A DNA stretch of 64,000 bases. It comes from Pseudomonas sp. H9 (GTDB lineage Bacteria > Pseudomonadota > Gammaproteobacteria > Pseudomonadales > Pseudomonadaceae). Positions 42,959-54,706 of this stretch are shown here, in pieces. A program made the position numbers and the translations under genes. Numbering within the stretch: the first letter of the stretch is position 1; each line of letters starts with the position of its first letter. The stretch covers positions 62,001 to 126,000 of the forward strand of contig NZ_SMOK01000003.1 of the NCBI RefSeq assembly GCF_004353925.1, given 5' to 3'. The notes below the pieces were generated by a model. The model was not told the DNA's origin. It saw only the letters and a program-made list of their open reading frames with translations, and ran no database searches.

Positions 42959-44248
42959 ATGTTCAAGCAATCCGCCCAGCATGTCGCCAGCTACTACGCC
43001 CGCAGCTACCCCGGTGCGATCCCGTTGCGCCCTACTCTGCATGAACGCCTGGATACCGAGGTGTTGATCATCGGTGCCGGGTTCAGTGGCTTGCACACTG
43101 CCCTGCGCTTGGCACTGGCGGGTAAGCGCGTGACGTTGCTGGAGGCCAGTCGCGTGGCCTGGGCAGCTTCCGGGCGCAATGGCGGGCAGGCGCTGCTGGG
43201 ATGGTCGTGTGACATGCCGCCACTGGAAAAAGCGCTGGGCCAGGAAGGCGCCCGACGTCTGTGGGACAGCATGTGCTGGGCCGCCAGTGAAATGCGCGCA
43301 CTGCCCGAGCGTCATGGCTTCGACATCGATTACCGCCCCGGCAGCCTGTGGACTGCCGTGTTGCCACGCCGGGTCAAGCTGCTGCGCGACGCGCAACGTG
43401 AGGCCAGCGAAAAGTGGGGCTACCACAAACTACAGCTGATCGAACGTGAGGCCATGCCTGAATGGATCGACAGCCCGCGCTACCAGGCCGCACTCTACGA
43501 CCCGGAAGGCGCGCACCTGAACCCGCTGAAACTGGCCCAAGGCCTGGCAGCCACGATCGAAGAAGCCGGCGGACGCCTGTACGAGCAGACCCGCGTACTC
43601 AATTACCGCGAGACAGCGAACGGTTTCATCGCCCGCACCGAACACGGCGAAGTGCGCAGTGATGTACTGGTGCTGGCCTGCAATGCCTACATCGACAAGC
43701 TCGACCGTCAGTTATCACGTCGCCTGCTGCCCGTGGGCTCCTACCAGGTCGCCACCGCACCGCTGGACCCAGCCCTGGCTCGCTCGCTACTACCGCGCAA
43801 CAGCTGCGTGATCGACAATCAGTTCGTCCCCGACTACTTCCGCCTGACCCCGGATCACCGCCTGTTGTTCGGCGGCGGCTGCACCTACCTCGGTGGCCTT
43901 CCCGCCGATGTCGCCGCAGCTACCCGCCCGGTGTTGGAGCGCGCCTTCCCGCAACTGCGCGGCGTGGCCATCGAGCATGCCTGGGGCGGGCACCTGGATT
44001 GCAGCCTGCGACGTACCCCCGACATCGGCTGCAGCGGCCAGCGCTACTGGTTGCAGGGCTTTTCCGGGCATGGCGTACTGCCGACCCTGGCCGGCGCCCG
44101 TGCGGTCAGCGATGCCATTCTCGGCGACACCGATTTGCTGGCGTTGTACCAAGCCATCGACAACGGCCGTTTCCCCGGCGGCGACTTGCTCGCCGCGCCG
44201 CTGGAAGCCGCCGCCAAGGCCTGGTACCGCTTGCGCGACACTATTTGA
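42959..44248 (+). CDS. FAD-dependent gamma-glutamylputrescine oxidase-like protein (PuuB type)
   Basis: A 429-residue DAO-superfamily flavoenzyme. The FAD fold is LDTEVLIIGAGFSGLHTALR, followed by SGRNGGQ, diagnostic of PuuB/OrdL-like oxidases, and the C-terminal WLQGFSGHGVLPTLAGARAV. PuuB oxidises gamma-glutamyl-putrescine to the aldehyde with release of ammonia and hydrogen peroxide. A glutamine-synthetase-like ligase and an XRE-cupin regulator follow, as in polyamine catabolism modules. Pseudomonas carries several such paralogous sets, so the polyamine or amine handled is uncertain. The ribosome binding site before 42959 is weak. Confidence 0.87.
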   Translation: MFKQSAQHVASYYARSYPGAIPLRPTLHERLDTEVLIIGAGFSGLHTALRLALAGKRVTLLEASRVAWAASGRNGGQALLGWSCDMPPLEKALGQEGARRLWDSMCWAASEMRALPERHGFDIDYRPGSLWTAVLPRRVKLLRDAQREASEKWGYHKLQLIEREAMPEWIDSPRYQAALYDPEGAHLNPLKLAQGLAATIEEAGGRLYEQTRVLNYRETANGFIARTEHGEVRSDVLVLACNAYIDKLDRQLSRRLLPVGSYQVATAPLDPALARSLLPRNSCVIDNQFVPDYFRLTPDHRLLFGGGCTYLGGLPADVAAATRPVLERAFPQLRGVAIEHAWGGHLDCSLRRTPDIGCSGQRYWLQGFSGHGVLPTLAGARAVSDAILGDTDLLALYQAIDNGRFPGGDLLAAPLEAAAKAWYRLRDTI

Positions 44249-44259
44249 GAGGACAACCC

Positions 44260-44817
44260 ATGGACATGCAGGACGAAATCGAAGGCCTGGCGATCCTGAT
44301 CCGCGACTTGCGCAAACACCGCAACCTGACCCTGGGCGAACTGGCCCAGCGCATCGATCGCTCGGTCGGTTTCCTCTCCCAGGTCGAGCGCGGCCTCTCG
44401 CGCCCCACCGTGGCCGACCTGACCGCCATCAGCGAAACCCTCGATGTGCCGACCACCTACTTCTACAACCTGAGCAAACCGCGCGAAGTGGACTGGGTCA
44501 CCCGGCCGGGTGAACGGCGCACGCTGTACTACGCCGGCGGCATCACTGACGTGCTGGTCTCGCCCAAACTCACCGGTAGTTTTTCCATGCTCGAAAGCCA
44601 TTTGGCACCCGGCGCCACCAGCGGCGAAGGCCACTTGAACGACAGCTCGGAACAAGGCGGATTCGTCCTCGAAGGGCAACTGAGCCTATGGCTCGATGAC
44701 AGTGAAGCACCGGTCACCCTCGGCCCTAACGACAGCTTTCAGCTACCGCCACACAGCCAGTTTCGCTACGCCAACCTCACCGAGCAGCCAACACGGGTGC
44801 TCTGGGTATTCCGTTGA
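44260..44817 (+). CDS. XRE-cupin regulator (PuuR-like)
   Basis: A 185-residue transcription factor from ATG 44260 with GAGAGGA upstream. The N-terminal HTH (IRDLRKHRNLTLGELAQRID, then RSVGFLSQVERGLSRPTVAD) is followed by a cupin_2 domain (SSEQGGFVLEGQLSLWLDD; LPPHSQFRYANLTEQPTRVL WVFR). PuuR in E. coli has the same architecture and represses polyamine genes. It lies 11 bases after the oxidase gene and just before the ligase gene. It likely senses a polyamine or related amine and controls this operon through the palindromes at 42895-42950. Confidence 0.88.
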   Translation: MDMQDEIEGLAILIRDLRKHRNLTLGELAQRIDRSVGFLSQVERGLSRPTVADLTAISETLDVPTTYFYNLSKPREVDWVTRPGERRTLYYAGGITDVLVSPKLTGSFSMLESHLAPGATSGEGHLNDSSEQGGFVLEGQLSLWLDDSEAPVTLGPNDSFQLPPHSQFRYANLTEQPTRVLWVFR

Positions 44818-44840
44818 ACCACGCTGCAGGATTGCAATCG

Positions 44841-46193
44841 ATGACAACAACAAAAAGCTTTCCCGATCTGCTCACTGAAGTTCGTGACTTTCGCACTCGC
44901 TTCCCCGAGGTGCGCTATGTCGATTTGATCAGCCTGGACATCCCCGGGCACTTCTACGGCAAACGCTACCCCATCGACATGCTCGAAAAAGTCGCCGCCG
45001 GCAGCCCCCTGAAACTGCCGCAGAACTGTGTGTTGCTGGGTGTCCAGGGCGGGCTGTTCCCGATTGGTGACTATTGCTTCCATGACGGCGACCCGGATGC
45101 ACCTCGGCGCCTGATCCCCGGCACCCTCAAACCGGTGCGTTGGGAAAACCAGCCGCTGGGGCAAATGCTGATCAGCTCCGACGGCACCGAGGCGCCCATC
45201 GAATTCGAACCCCGCGAAGTGCTCGCCCAGGTACTGCAACGCCTGGAGCGTCGCGGCATTCGCCCGGTGGTGGCGTTCGAGCTGGAGTTCTACCTGTTCG
45301 ACCGTGCCCTCAAGGAAGGCCTGCCGCAGTTCCCCCGCGACCCGTTCAGTGACGACGCCGACGACCAACCGAACATGCACATCGAGCGCCTGTCGCGTTA
45401 CTCCGACGTGCTGCGCGACATGGTCGAGGCCGCCAATGAACAAGGCGTGGATGCCAACGTCATCACCGCCGAACTGGGCCCCGGGCAATTCGAGATCAAC
45501 TTTGGCCACTGCGACGACGGCCTGCGCGCGGCCGACTGGGCGGCGCTGTTCTGCCGCAGCACCCGTGGCGTTGCGCTCAAACACGGCATGCGCGCCAGTT
45601 TCATGAGCAAACCGTACCTGGAGGCACCGGGCAGCGGCATGCACGTGCATGTCAGCCTGTACGACCGCGATGGCAACAACCTGCTCGCCGCCGATGAACA
45701 GCGACCGTTGCGCCATGCCGTGGCCGGCTGCCTGGAACTGCTGCCGCACTGCATGCCGATCTTCGCTGCCAACCACAACGCCATGCGTCGCTATGGCGCC
45801 ATGGTCAATGCCGCCAGCCGCGCCAGTTGGGGGTTCGAAGACCGTGATGCATGCATCCGCATCCCCGAATCCGACCCGCGCAACCTGCGCATCGAACACC
45901 GCCTGGCCGGTGCTGACGCCAACCCGTATCTGGTGCTGGCGGCGATTCTCAGCGGCATGGAGCACGGCCTTGATGCTGCCCGAGAACCCATTGCCCCGCT
46001 CAACGAAGACCGCAGCAGCGGCATCGACTTCCCCAAAGACATGCTCACTGCGGTCAGCGCCATGCGCCATCACCCGGTAGTCAACCAGCAGTTGGGCAGT
46101 GAATTTGTCATGGTCTACTGCGAAAACAAACGCCAAGACCACCTGGCCTTTATGCAAGACATCAGCGCCCGGGAGTACCGCTGGTTCCTCTAA
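44841..46193 (+). CDS. glutamine-synthetase-family gamma-glutamylamine ligase (PuuA-like)
   Basis: A 450-residue GS-fold ligase from ATG 44841. Features are the N-terminal beta-grasp (FPEVRYVDLISLDIPGHFYG), the metal-binding Glu motifs FELEFYLF and AELGPGQFEINFGH, the ATP-binding GSGMHVHVSLYD, the AANHNAMRRYG segment, and RIEHRLAGADANPYLVLAAI. Members such as PuuA/SpuI attach glutamate to putrescine or other amines. Together with the upstream PuuB-like oxidase it forms a gamma-glutamylation route. The last 50 codons are duplicated twice downstream together with a REP element. Confidence 0.88.
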   Translation: MTTTKSFPDLLTEVRDFRTRFPEVRYVDLISLDIPGHFYGKRYPIDMLEKVAAGSPLKLPQNCVLLGVQGGLFPIGDYCFHDGDPDAPRRLIPGTLKPVRWENQPLGQMLISSDGTEAPIEFEPREVLAQVLQRLERRGIRPVVAFELEFYLFDRALKEGLPQFPRDPFSDDADDQPNMHIERLSRYSDVLRDMVEAANEQGVDANVITAELGPGQFEINFGHCDDGLRAADWAALFCRSTRGVALKHGMRASFMSKPYLEAPGSGMHVHVSLYDRDGNNLLAADEQRPLRHAVAGCLELLPHCMPIFAANHNAMRRYGAMVNAASRASWGFEDRDACIRIPESDPRNLRIEHRLAGADANPYLVLAAILSGMEHGLDAAREPIAPLNEDRSSGIDFPKDMLTAVSAMRHHPVVNQQLGSEFVMVYCENKRQDHLAFMQDISAREYRWFL

Positions 46194-46203
46194 CACAACA
46201 CCG

Positions 46204-46274
46204 GTAGGAGCGGGCTTGCCCCGCGACAGCGATTCCCCAGACACATCGCTATCGCGGGGCAAGCCCGCTCCCAC
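46204..46274. repeat. REP pair in duplicated unit A
   Basis: Complete inverted REP pair just after the ligase stop codon. Confidence 0.92.
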
Positions 46275-46324
46275 CGAATGGAGTAGGCTTTGCGTCTACC
46301 ACTCTTTTGCGTAGACAAGGAGAC

Positions 46325-46531
46325 ATGCTCACTGCAGTCAACGCCATGCGCCTTCACCCGGTAGTCAACCAGCAGTTGGGCAGTGAATTTGTCATGGTCT
46401 ACTGCGAGAACAAACGCCAAGACCACCTGGCCTTCCTGCAAGACATCAGTGGGAGCGGGCTTGCCCCGCGACAGCGATTCCCCAGACACATCGCTATCGC
46501 GGGGCAAGCCCGCTCCTACCGAATGGAGTAG
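46325..46531 (+). pseudogene. duplicated ligase 3' fragment (unit B)
   Basis: An open frame of 68 residues beginning MLTAVNAMRLHPVV, a copy of the ligase C-terminal region (about 40 residues), which then runs into REP sequence (GSGLAPRQRFPRHIAIAGQA). It is preceded by ACAAGGAGAC, the duplicated ribosome binding site of the GST gene, so it may actually be translated. It lacks all catalytic parts of the ligase. Confidence 0.6.
46449..46519. repeat. REP pair in duplicated unit B
   Basis: Same as the unit A element, with the left arm fused directly to the truncated ligase fragment (ACATCAGTGGGAGCGGG). Confidence 0.92.
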
Positions 46532-46569
46532 GCTTTGCGTCTACCACTCTTTTGCGTAGACAAGGAGAC

Positions 46570-46776
46570 ATGCTCACTACAGTCAGCGCCATGCGCCATC
46601 ACCCGGTAGTCAACCAGCAGCTGGGCAGTGATTTTGTCATGGTCTACTGTGAGAACAAACGCCAAGACCACCTGGCCTTCCTGCAAGACATCAGTGGGAG
46701 CGGGCTTGCCCCGCGACAGCGATTCCCCAGACACATCGCTATCGCGGGGCAAGCCCGCTCCTACCGAATGGAGTAG
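46570..46776 (+). pseudogene. duplicated ligase 3' fragment (unit C)
   Basis: Second truncated copy, 68 residues, beginning MLTTVSAMRHHPVV and ending in translated REP sequence. It too follows AAGGAGAC. It differs from unit B at a few residues (Thr for Ala, His for Leu, Asp for Glu), so the copies are not brand-new. Confidence 0.6.
46694..46764. repeat. REP pair in duplicated unit C
   Basis: Third identical inverted REP pair of the triplication, ahead of the GST leader. Confidence 0.92.
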
Positions 46777-46821
46777 GCTTTGCGTCTACCACTCTTTTGC
46801 GTAGACAAGGAGATTCGCCGC

Positions 46822-47661
46822 ATGAGCAAAGCCCCCTACACACCGCCCAAGGTCTGGACCCACGACGCCCCCTCCGGTGGTGAATTCGCCAACATCAACC
46901 GCCCGGTAGCCGGCCCCACCCACGACAAAGTGCTGCCGGTCGGCAAACACCCGTTGCAGCTGTATTCCCTGGCCACCCCCAATGGTGTGAAGGTCACCGT
47001 GCTGCTCGAAGAGTTGCTGGCACTCGGTGTGACCGGCGCTGAATACGACGCCTGGCTGATCCGCATTGGCGAGGGCGACCAGTTCTCCAGCGGCTTCGTC
47101 GACATCAACCCCAACTCGAAGATTCCGGCGTTACTCGACCGCAGCGTAGAACCAGCCATTCGCGTGTTCGAATCCGGCTCGATCCTGCTGTACCTGGCAG
47201 AGAAATTCGGCCACTTCCTGCCCACCGATCCCGCCGGGCGCACAGAAACCTTGAACTGGCTGTTCTGGCAAATGGGATCAGCGCCGTATCTGGGCGGTGG
47301 TTTCGGGCATTTCTATGCTTACGCGCCAGAAAAGTTCGAATACCCAATCAACCGCTTCACCATGGAAGCAAAACGCCAACTCGATGTGCTCGACCGCCGT
47401 CTCAGCGAAAGCCCGTACCTGGCCGGCGACAACTACACCATCGCCGACATCGCCGTTTGGCCCTGGTACGGCCAATTGGTACTGGGCAACCTGTATTCGG
47501 CAGGTGAGTTCCTCAACGTGCAGCAATACACCCATGTACAGCGCTGGGCACAAACCATCGCCAAACGGCCTGCCGTCTTGCGTGGGCAGCGGGTCAACCG
47601 TACCTGGGGAGAGGAAGCCAATCAGGTACCGGAGCGGCATCAGGCGTCGGATCTGGACTGA
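46822..47661 (+). CDS. yghU: glutathione S-transferase family disulfide oxidoreductase (YghU-like)
   Basis: A 279-residue GST-fold protein from ATG 46822, with AAGGAG upstream. It has the longer N-terminal extension of YghU (YTPPKVWTHDAPSGGEFANI NRP). The thioredoxin-like domain follows (LYSLATPNGVKVTVLLEELL, SKIPALLD, FESGSILLYLAEKFG), then the helical domain (YTIADIAVWPWYG, and KRPAVLRGQRVN). YghU and YfcG bind two glutathiones and reduce disulfides. It is preceded by the triplicated leader and follows the polyamine genes, but a functional link is not obvious. Confidence 0.9.
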   Translation: MSKAPYTPPKVWTHDAPSGGEFANINRPVAGPTHDKVLPVGKHPLQLYSLATPNGVKVTVLLEELLALGVTGAEYDAWLIRIGEGDQFSSGFVDINPNSKIPALLDRSVEPAIRVFESGSILLYLAEKFGHFLPTDPAGRTETLNWLFWQMGSAPYLGGGFGHFYAYAPEKFEYPINRFTMEAKRQLDVLDRRLSESPYLAGDNYTIADIAVWPWYGQLVLGNLYSAGEFLNVQQYTHVQRWAQTIAKRPAVLRGQRVNRTWGEEANQVPERHQASDLD

Positions 47662-47913
47662 CGCCAAGGCGGGTTCGGGGAACGGTTCGCCCATCACCAA
47701 TGATGGGGGACTGCCCCCACTCGCCGGCTACACCGGCCTTTCGGCCGTCTCGAAAGCCTTCAGCAAACCATTGAAAATCTGCAGCTTTTCCCTTTAGCGC
47801 ACTCGTTTCTCGAGGTTGGTGCGGTTTTTGCCCCATGCCATCACAGAATGGCAAATTGATATTTATTTGGGCACAACCGAAGCCACCGAACAGGCAGGAA
47901 TGAGGTAAACGCT

Positions 47914-51333
<3,420 letters not shown>

Positions 51334-51367
51334 AACCATGAACAAAGCGGTTCAGGAGGTCAATCAC

Positions 51368-52351
51368 ATGGGCTGGAAAACCTGGATGGCACTTGGCCAA
51401 GCGCTGCTCTTGAGTTGCGAGGTGGCGCTGGCAGCCGTGGGCGAAAACCAACCGGCGCAACCTTGGGGGCAGGACTACTTTCCCAACACGCCGCTGATCA
51501 ACCAGGAGGGTCAGACGCTGCGTTTTTTCGATGACCTGATCAAAGACAAGGTGGTGGCGATCAACTTCATCTTCACCACCTGTACCGACTCCTGCCCCCT
51601 GGAAACCGCGCGCCTGCGCCAAGTGCAGAAACTGCTGGGCGATCGAGTCGGCCGCGATGTGTTTTTCTATTCCATCAGCATCGACCCGCAAACCGATACC
51701 CCAGAGGCGCTCAAACACTATGCAGAGAAGTTCAAGATCGGCCCCGGTTGGCAGTTTCTGACCGGCAACAAAGACGACATTACCGAGTTGCGGCAAAAAC
51801 TCGGCCTGTTCATCAAGGGCGTCGATGACGGCCAGACCAAAGACCATAACCTGAGCCTGATCATCGGCAATCAAAGCACCGGCCGCTGGATGAAAGCCTC
51901 GCCCATGGAAAACCCTTATGTGCTGGCTGACCGCCTGGGCCAAAGCCTGCACAACTGGAAACTGGCCAGCGCCAACACCAACGATTACGCCAGCGCACCG
52001 ACCGTGCGTCAGCCCAGCGTGGGTGAACAGATCTACCGCACCCGCTGCGCCTCCTGCCACACCCTGGGCGACACCGAACACGCCGGGATGCGCAACATCG
52101 GCCCGGATTTACTCGGCGTCACCCGGCAACGCGACCGCGCCTGGCTGACGCGCTGGATCAAAGAGCCCAACGTCATGCTGGAAGAAAAGGACCCACTGGC
52201 CCTGCAGCTGTATGAACAATACAACCGCCTGGCCATGCCCAACCTGCGCTTGGGCGAGGTCGAGATATCAGCCTTGCTGAGCTACCTCGACGAAGAGACC
52301 GAGCGCTTGCAGCAGCAAGTGCCGATCACCACGTCACAAACCGGCAGCTAA
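51368..52351 (+). CDS. SCO1/SenC copper protein fused to cytochrome c
   Basis: A 327-residue exported fusion protein. The start at 51368 is fixed by AGGAGG nine bases upstream; signal peptide ends near LAAVGE. Residues about 30-185 form a SCO thioredoxin-like copper-binding domain with C72-T-D-S-C76 and H160. Residues about 215-310 form a class I cytochrome c with haem motif C227-A-S-C-H231 and a distal Met in LAMPNLRL. SCO proteins insert copper into oxidases; the attached haem could accept electrons. Its place between the multicopper oxidase and PCuAC suggests it helps copper loading or electron transfer for the oxidase. Confidence 0.9.
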   Translation: MGWKTWMALGQALLLSCEVALAAVGENQPAQPWGQDYFPNTPLINQEGQTLRFFDDLIKDKVVAINFIFTTCTDSCPLETARLRQVQKLLGDRVGRDVFFYSISIDPQTDTPEALKHYAEKFKIGPGWQFLTGNKDDITELRQKLGLFIKGVDDGQTKDHNLSLIIGNQSTGRWMKASPMENPYVLADRLGQSLHNWKLASANTNDYASAPTVRQPSVGEQIYRTRCASCHTLGDTEHAGMRNIGPDLLGVTRQRDRAWLTRWIKEPNVMLEEKDPLALQLYEQYNRLAMPNLRLGEVEISALLSYLDEETERLQQQVPITTSQTGS

Positions 52352-52367
52352 TGAAGGAGTTCACCTC

Positions 52368-52841
52368 ATGATTGCTCGATACCTGGCGTTAAGCGCCCTG
52401 CTCGCCTGCAGCACTGCAAGCCTGGCCGATGAATACCAGGTCGGTGAACTGCTGATCAGCCAGCCGTGGTCACGTGAGCTGCCGGCTGAACTGCCGGGCG
52501 GCTCGGCCTATTTCAGCGTGCACAATCAGGGCAACCAGGCCGATCGGCTGATTGCCGTCAGCAGCCCGCGCGCGAAGAAGTCCACACTGCATACCCAGGC
52601 TGTCAGCGACGGCATGCTGCGCATGCAGCACCTGACGGCCATGGACATTCCGGCCCACAGCGTAGTGACGTTCAAACCCGGCGCCGACCACGTGATGCTG
52701 TCGGGCATGGAGCAACCGCTTAAAGCCGGTGAACAGTTCCCGCTGACCCTGCAGTTCGAAAAGGCTGGCACCGTTGAAGTGCTGGTCAGTGTGCAGCCGG
52801 TCGATGCACAGTCCAGTAACGCCAGCGCGCATATGCACTGA
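52368..52841 (+). CDS. PCuAC periplasmic copper chaperone
   Basis: A 157-residue exported protein with signal peptide ending SLADE (residue about 21). The PCuAC copper site is visible as His and Met residues in LHTQAVSDGMLRMQHLTAMD and PGADHVMLSGM, in the usual H-x10-M-x21-H-x-M type spacing. PCuAC hands Cu(I) to SCO or oxidases. AAGGAG precedes it, 16 bases after the SCO-cytochrome gene, so the three genes form one copper-enzyme operon. It ends in HMH. Confidence 0.92.
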   Translation: MIARYLALSALLACSTASLADEYQVGELLISQPWSRELPAELPGGSAYFSVHNQGNQADRLIAVSSPRAKKSTLHTQAVSDGMLRMQHLTAMDIPAHSVVTFKPGADHVMLSGMEQPLKAGEQFPLTLQFEKAGTVEVLVSVQPVDAQSSNASAHMH

Positions 52842-52850
52842 TTGCTCGGT

Positions 52851-52866
52851 GCCCCGTAAGCGGGGC
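52851..52866. terminator. hairpin between convergent genes
   Basis: GCCCC-GTAAGC-GGGGC stem-loop ten bases after the PCuAC stop, and also just beyond the MAPEG gene stop on the other strand. Short T or A runs on either side. Likely a bidirectional terminator. Confidence 0.6.
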
Positions 52867-52867
52867 A

Positions 52868-53278
52868 TTACATTCCCAACAGGCAAGCAGCCCAATACAC
52901 ACCAATCACCAACTGCACTGCGAACGCGGCGAACCTGCAGAACACAGCGATAACGCTTTGCGAGGCCAGGTGAATACACGACTGAAGCAACCGTGCCGCG
53001 AGAAAGGCATAGGCTAACGGATCGGTGACGGCGCTTTGATCGGTCAGCAAGGCAAGCGCCAGCAAGCCGCCGAAAATCGGCAGCCCTTCCACGCAATTAG
53101 CGTGAGCCCGCGCCAGGCGCTGCATGAAGGGCGACAGATTGGCATTATCCGGGGTGAACTGATTGGCCGGCATGCCCTTGAACATCACGAGATACCCGCG
53201 CAGCAGTTCCATCAGTACCAGCAGCGCCAAGGCCCAGGCGATAAAGCCGGCCAATGTGATTGCACTTGGACTGGTCAT
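52868..53278 (-). CDS. MAPEG-family membrane protein
   Basis: A 136-residue inner-membrane protein with four hydrophobic helices (LAGFIAWALALLVLMELLRG near the start). The MAPEG signature includes RLARAHANCVEGLPIFGGLL, with the conserved E in helix 2, and AFLAARLLQSCIHLAS. MAPEG proteins in bacteria are mostly of unknown role, related to microsomal glutathione transferases. The start at 53278 is supported by GGGAGGGGTG upstream. It may be co-transcribed with the unknown gene before it. Confidence 0.88.
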   Translation of the reverse strand: MTSPSAITLAGFIAWALALLVLMELLRGYLVMFKGMPANQFTPDNANLSPFMQRLARAHANCVEGLPIFGGLLALALLTDQSAVTDPLAYAFLAARLLQSCIHLASQSVIAVFCRFAAFAVQLVIGVYWAACLLGM

Positions 53279-53301
53279 CTGACACCCCTCCCTCAACCTC
53301 A

Positions 53302-53886
53302 TCACTGCCGGTCGCGCCAGTGATCCGAGTCGTAGACATAACTGTCGCCAAGAATACTGTCGTAACGAATCAATAGACGTAGCCGCGCCTTGGCAATAGC
53401 CATGATCACCGCAGGCTCATGGTTCTCGGGCACAAAGGTGATGGTAGTGAACTTTTTTCCCGGCGGAATGAATTCGCCGACGATAAACAACTCGGCGCGT
53501 TGCTCGTAAGGCATATCGCCGAGCAACATTTTGCTGGCCGCTTCCAACAGGTCCGGCCCCTCGCCCGGCACGTGCTGACCATCGACCCAGAGGTTGACCT
53601 CTCGAATGATGGCTGGCCCCAGACCATTGTTTTCCAGGGTGTAGCAATAGGAGCGTGCCTTCACATCAGTGCTGTTCCACGCCGACAGATGCGGCGTCGC
53701 CATACGCCGGTTGTGCAGTTCGTGCAGTTTGATCTGCCGTGCGCTGAAACGCACAGCGATACAGGCCACCAACACCGAGGCAAACGCAGCGAAAGCCGTC
53801 AACAGCGTTGACAGCTCGGACAGCCAGCCTTCCTGGGCCGTTACGACGTACACCACATAATCCTGTAAAGGTTCCATGTGGGTCAT
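53302..53886 (-). CDS. hypothetical membrane-anchored protein
   Basis: A 194-residue protein. One hydrophobic helix lies at about residues 25-48 (LSTLLTAFAAFASVLVACIA), followed by a basic juxtamembrane segment (RFSARQIKLHELHNRRMATP). The soluble C-terminal domain is beta-rich (YTLENNGLGPAIIREVNLWV, then PPGKKFTTITFVPENHEPAV). It resembles the common pattern of small bacterial proteins with one membrane helix and an Ig-like or NTF2-like output domain, but I recognise no named family. Confidence 0.7.
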   Translation of the reverse strand: MTHMEPLQDYVVYVVTAQEGWLSELSTLLTAFAAFASVLVACIAVRFSARQIKLHELHNRRMATPHLSAWNSTDVKARSYCYTLENNGLGPAIIREVNLWVDGQHVPGEGPDLLEAASKMLLGDMPYEQRAELFIVGEFIPPGKKFTTITFVPENHEPAVIMAIAKARLRLLIRYDSILGDSYVYDSDHWRDRQ

Positions 53887-53911
53887 CCCGGCGCTTCAAT
53901 ACCGCCATTGG

Positions 53912-54523
53912 TTAGAACTGTAGCGAGCTTGTGACACGCTCCATCATTGGCCGCCAGGTCGCATCGCTGTCGGCACTCCACGACATCGTCACATGCACTG
54001 AACGATCGGCCAGCGGAATCTGTAACTGCACAACCTCCCAGTTTTCCCCTGCTCCGTCAGCGCCAGCACGCAAATAGCCAAGCCTTAGTGCCGGATGGCC
54101 GGAAACCGATACCACAGCCGGTTCACGCATGCTGACAACATTCGGCCCTTTCTCTTTTTCAACTGACTTCATGCCCTGAAAAAACGCGTCGTTGAGTTTC
54201 GCCAGCGCCTCGGGTTTCAGGGTTTGCAGGCGGGCGGGCGTCAGCTTCGACACAGGCCCGAGCCTGAGACGAAGAAGCGCGCCTTTGGGGACTGAATGCC
54301 CGATCAGCAGCGTGGCGCGTTTACTCGCCGCCTCGGCGACGGAAAAACCTGGGCCTTGGTCGGGAGTCTGCACTGACCACTGCGCCGGGACTTGCAACGA
54401 AATTCCGCTGGGAAGTTTCAGTCGCTTGAACTCCTCGGCAACGCTCACAGTTGAAACAGCTGCCAAAGCAGAGGCAAAGAAGACAACGGCCGATAGCCGC
54501 TTGCACTGGTTCAATTCAATCAT
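53912..54523 (-). CDS. secreted protein, hypothetical
   Basis: A 203-residue exported protein from ATG 54523 (MIELNQCKRLSAVVFFASAL), with GGAGGCAAGGGG upstream; signal cleavage probably after VSVAEE. The mature part (KLPSGISLQVPAQWSVQTPD, and GHPALRLGYLRAGADGAGEN) recalls PsbP/DcrB-like folds that share a LP-x-G-x-S-x-x-VP start. I cannot assign function. It is divergent from the unknown gene at 54759, and a repeated motif lies between them. Confidence 0.7.
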   Translation of the reverse strand: MIELNQCKRLSAVVFFASALAAVSTVSVAEEFKRLKLPSGISLQVPAQWSVQTPDQGPGFSVAEAASKRATLLIGHSVPKGALLRLRLGPVSKLTPARLQTLKPEALAKLNDAFFQGMKSVEKEKGPNVVSMREPAVVSVSGHPALRLGYLRAGADGAGENWEVVQLQIPLADRSVHVTMSWSADSDATWRPMMERVTSSLQF

Positions 54524-54556
54524 GCCCCTTGCCTCCACCTGCCTGAAGAGGATGCA

Positions 54557-54569
54557 GTGCAGTGTAGAC
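54557..54569. promoter_or_regulatory. GTGCARTGTAGAC motif, copy 1
   Basis: GTGCAGTGTAGAC 33 bases before the minus-strand gene start at 54523. The inverted form occurs twice more at 54707-54730, before the divergent plus-strand gene. Confidence 0.45.
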
Positions 54570-54596
54570 AAACCACCTAGCGGATGCGGGTTTGCT

Positions 54597-54665
54597 GTAG
54601 GAGCGGGCTTGCCCCGCGATGCGATGTGGCTGACAACCTGCAATCGCGGGGCAAGCCCGCTCCCA
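54597..54665. repeat. Pseudomonas REP pair (inverted)
   Basis: Complete inverted REP pair between two divergent genes, separating the motif copies. Confidence 0.92.
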
Positions 54666-54706
54666 CCGCTGAACTTGTTTTTTTTGATTAAACAACTTGA
54701 TTTAAA

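Larger units (their letters stand above)
46038..46811 (+). repeat. tandem triplication of ligase 3' end + REP + leader
   Basis: Three consecutive units. Unit A (46038-46321) is the true end of the ligase gene, a REP pair and a 48-base leader with an AAGGAGA ribosome binding site. Units B (46322-46566) and C (46567-46811) repeat this with a period of exactly 245 bases. They lack 39 bases covering the true ligase end and the REP boundary. B and C have diverged slightly in the coding part (for example Asn/Ser and Glu/Asp changes), while the REP and leader parts are nearly identical. Confidence 0.93.

Noticed and set aside
44766..46274. 502-residue minus-strand frame opposite the ligase gene
   Set aside because: Starts inside a REP element and runs antisense to a conserved GS-fold ligase.
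46197..46811. Possible insertion sequence between the ligase and GST genes
   Set aside because: No transposase or terminal inverted repeat; the segment is a tandem duplication of adjacent sequence.
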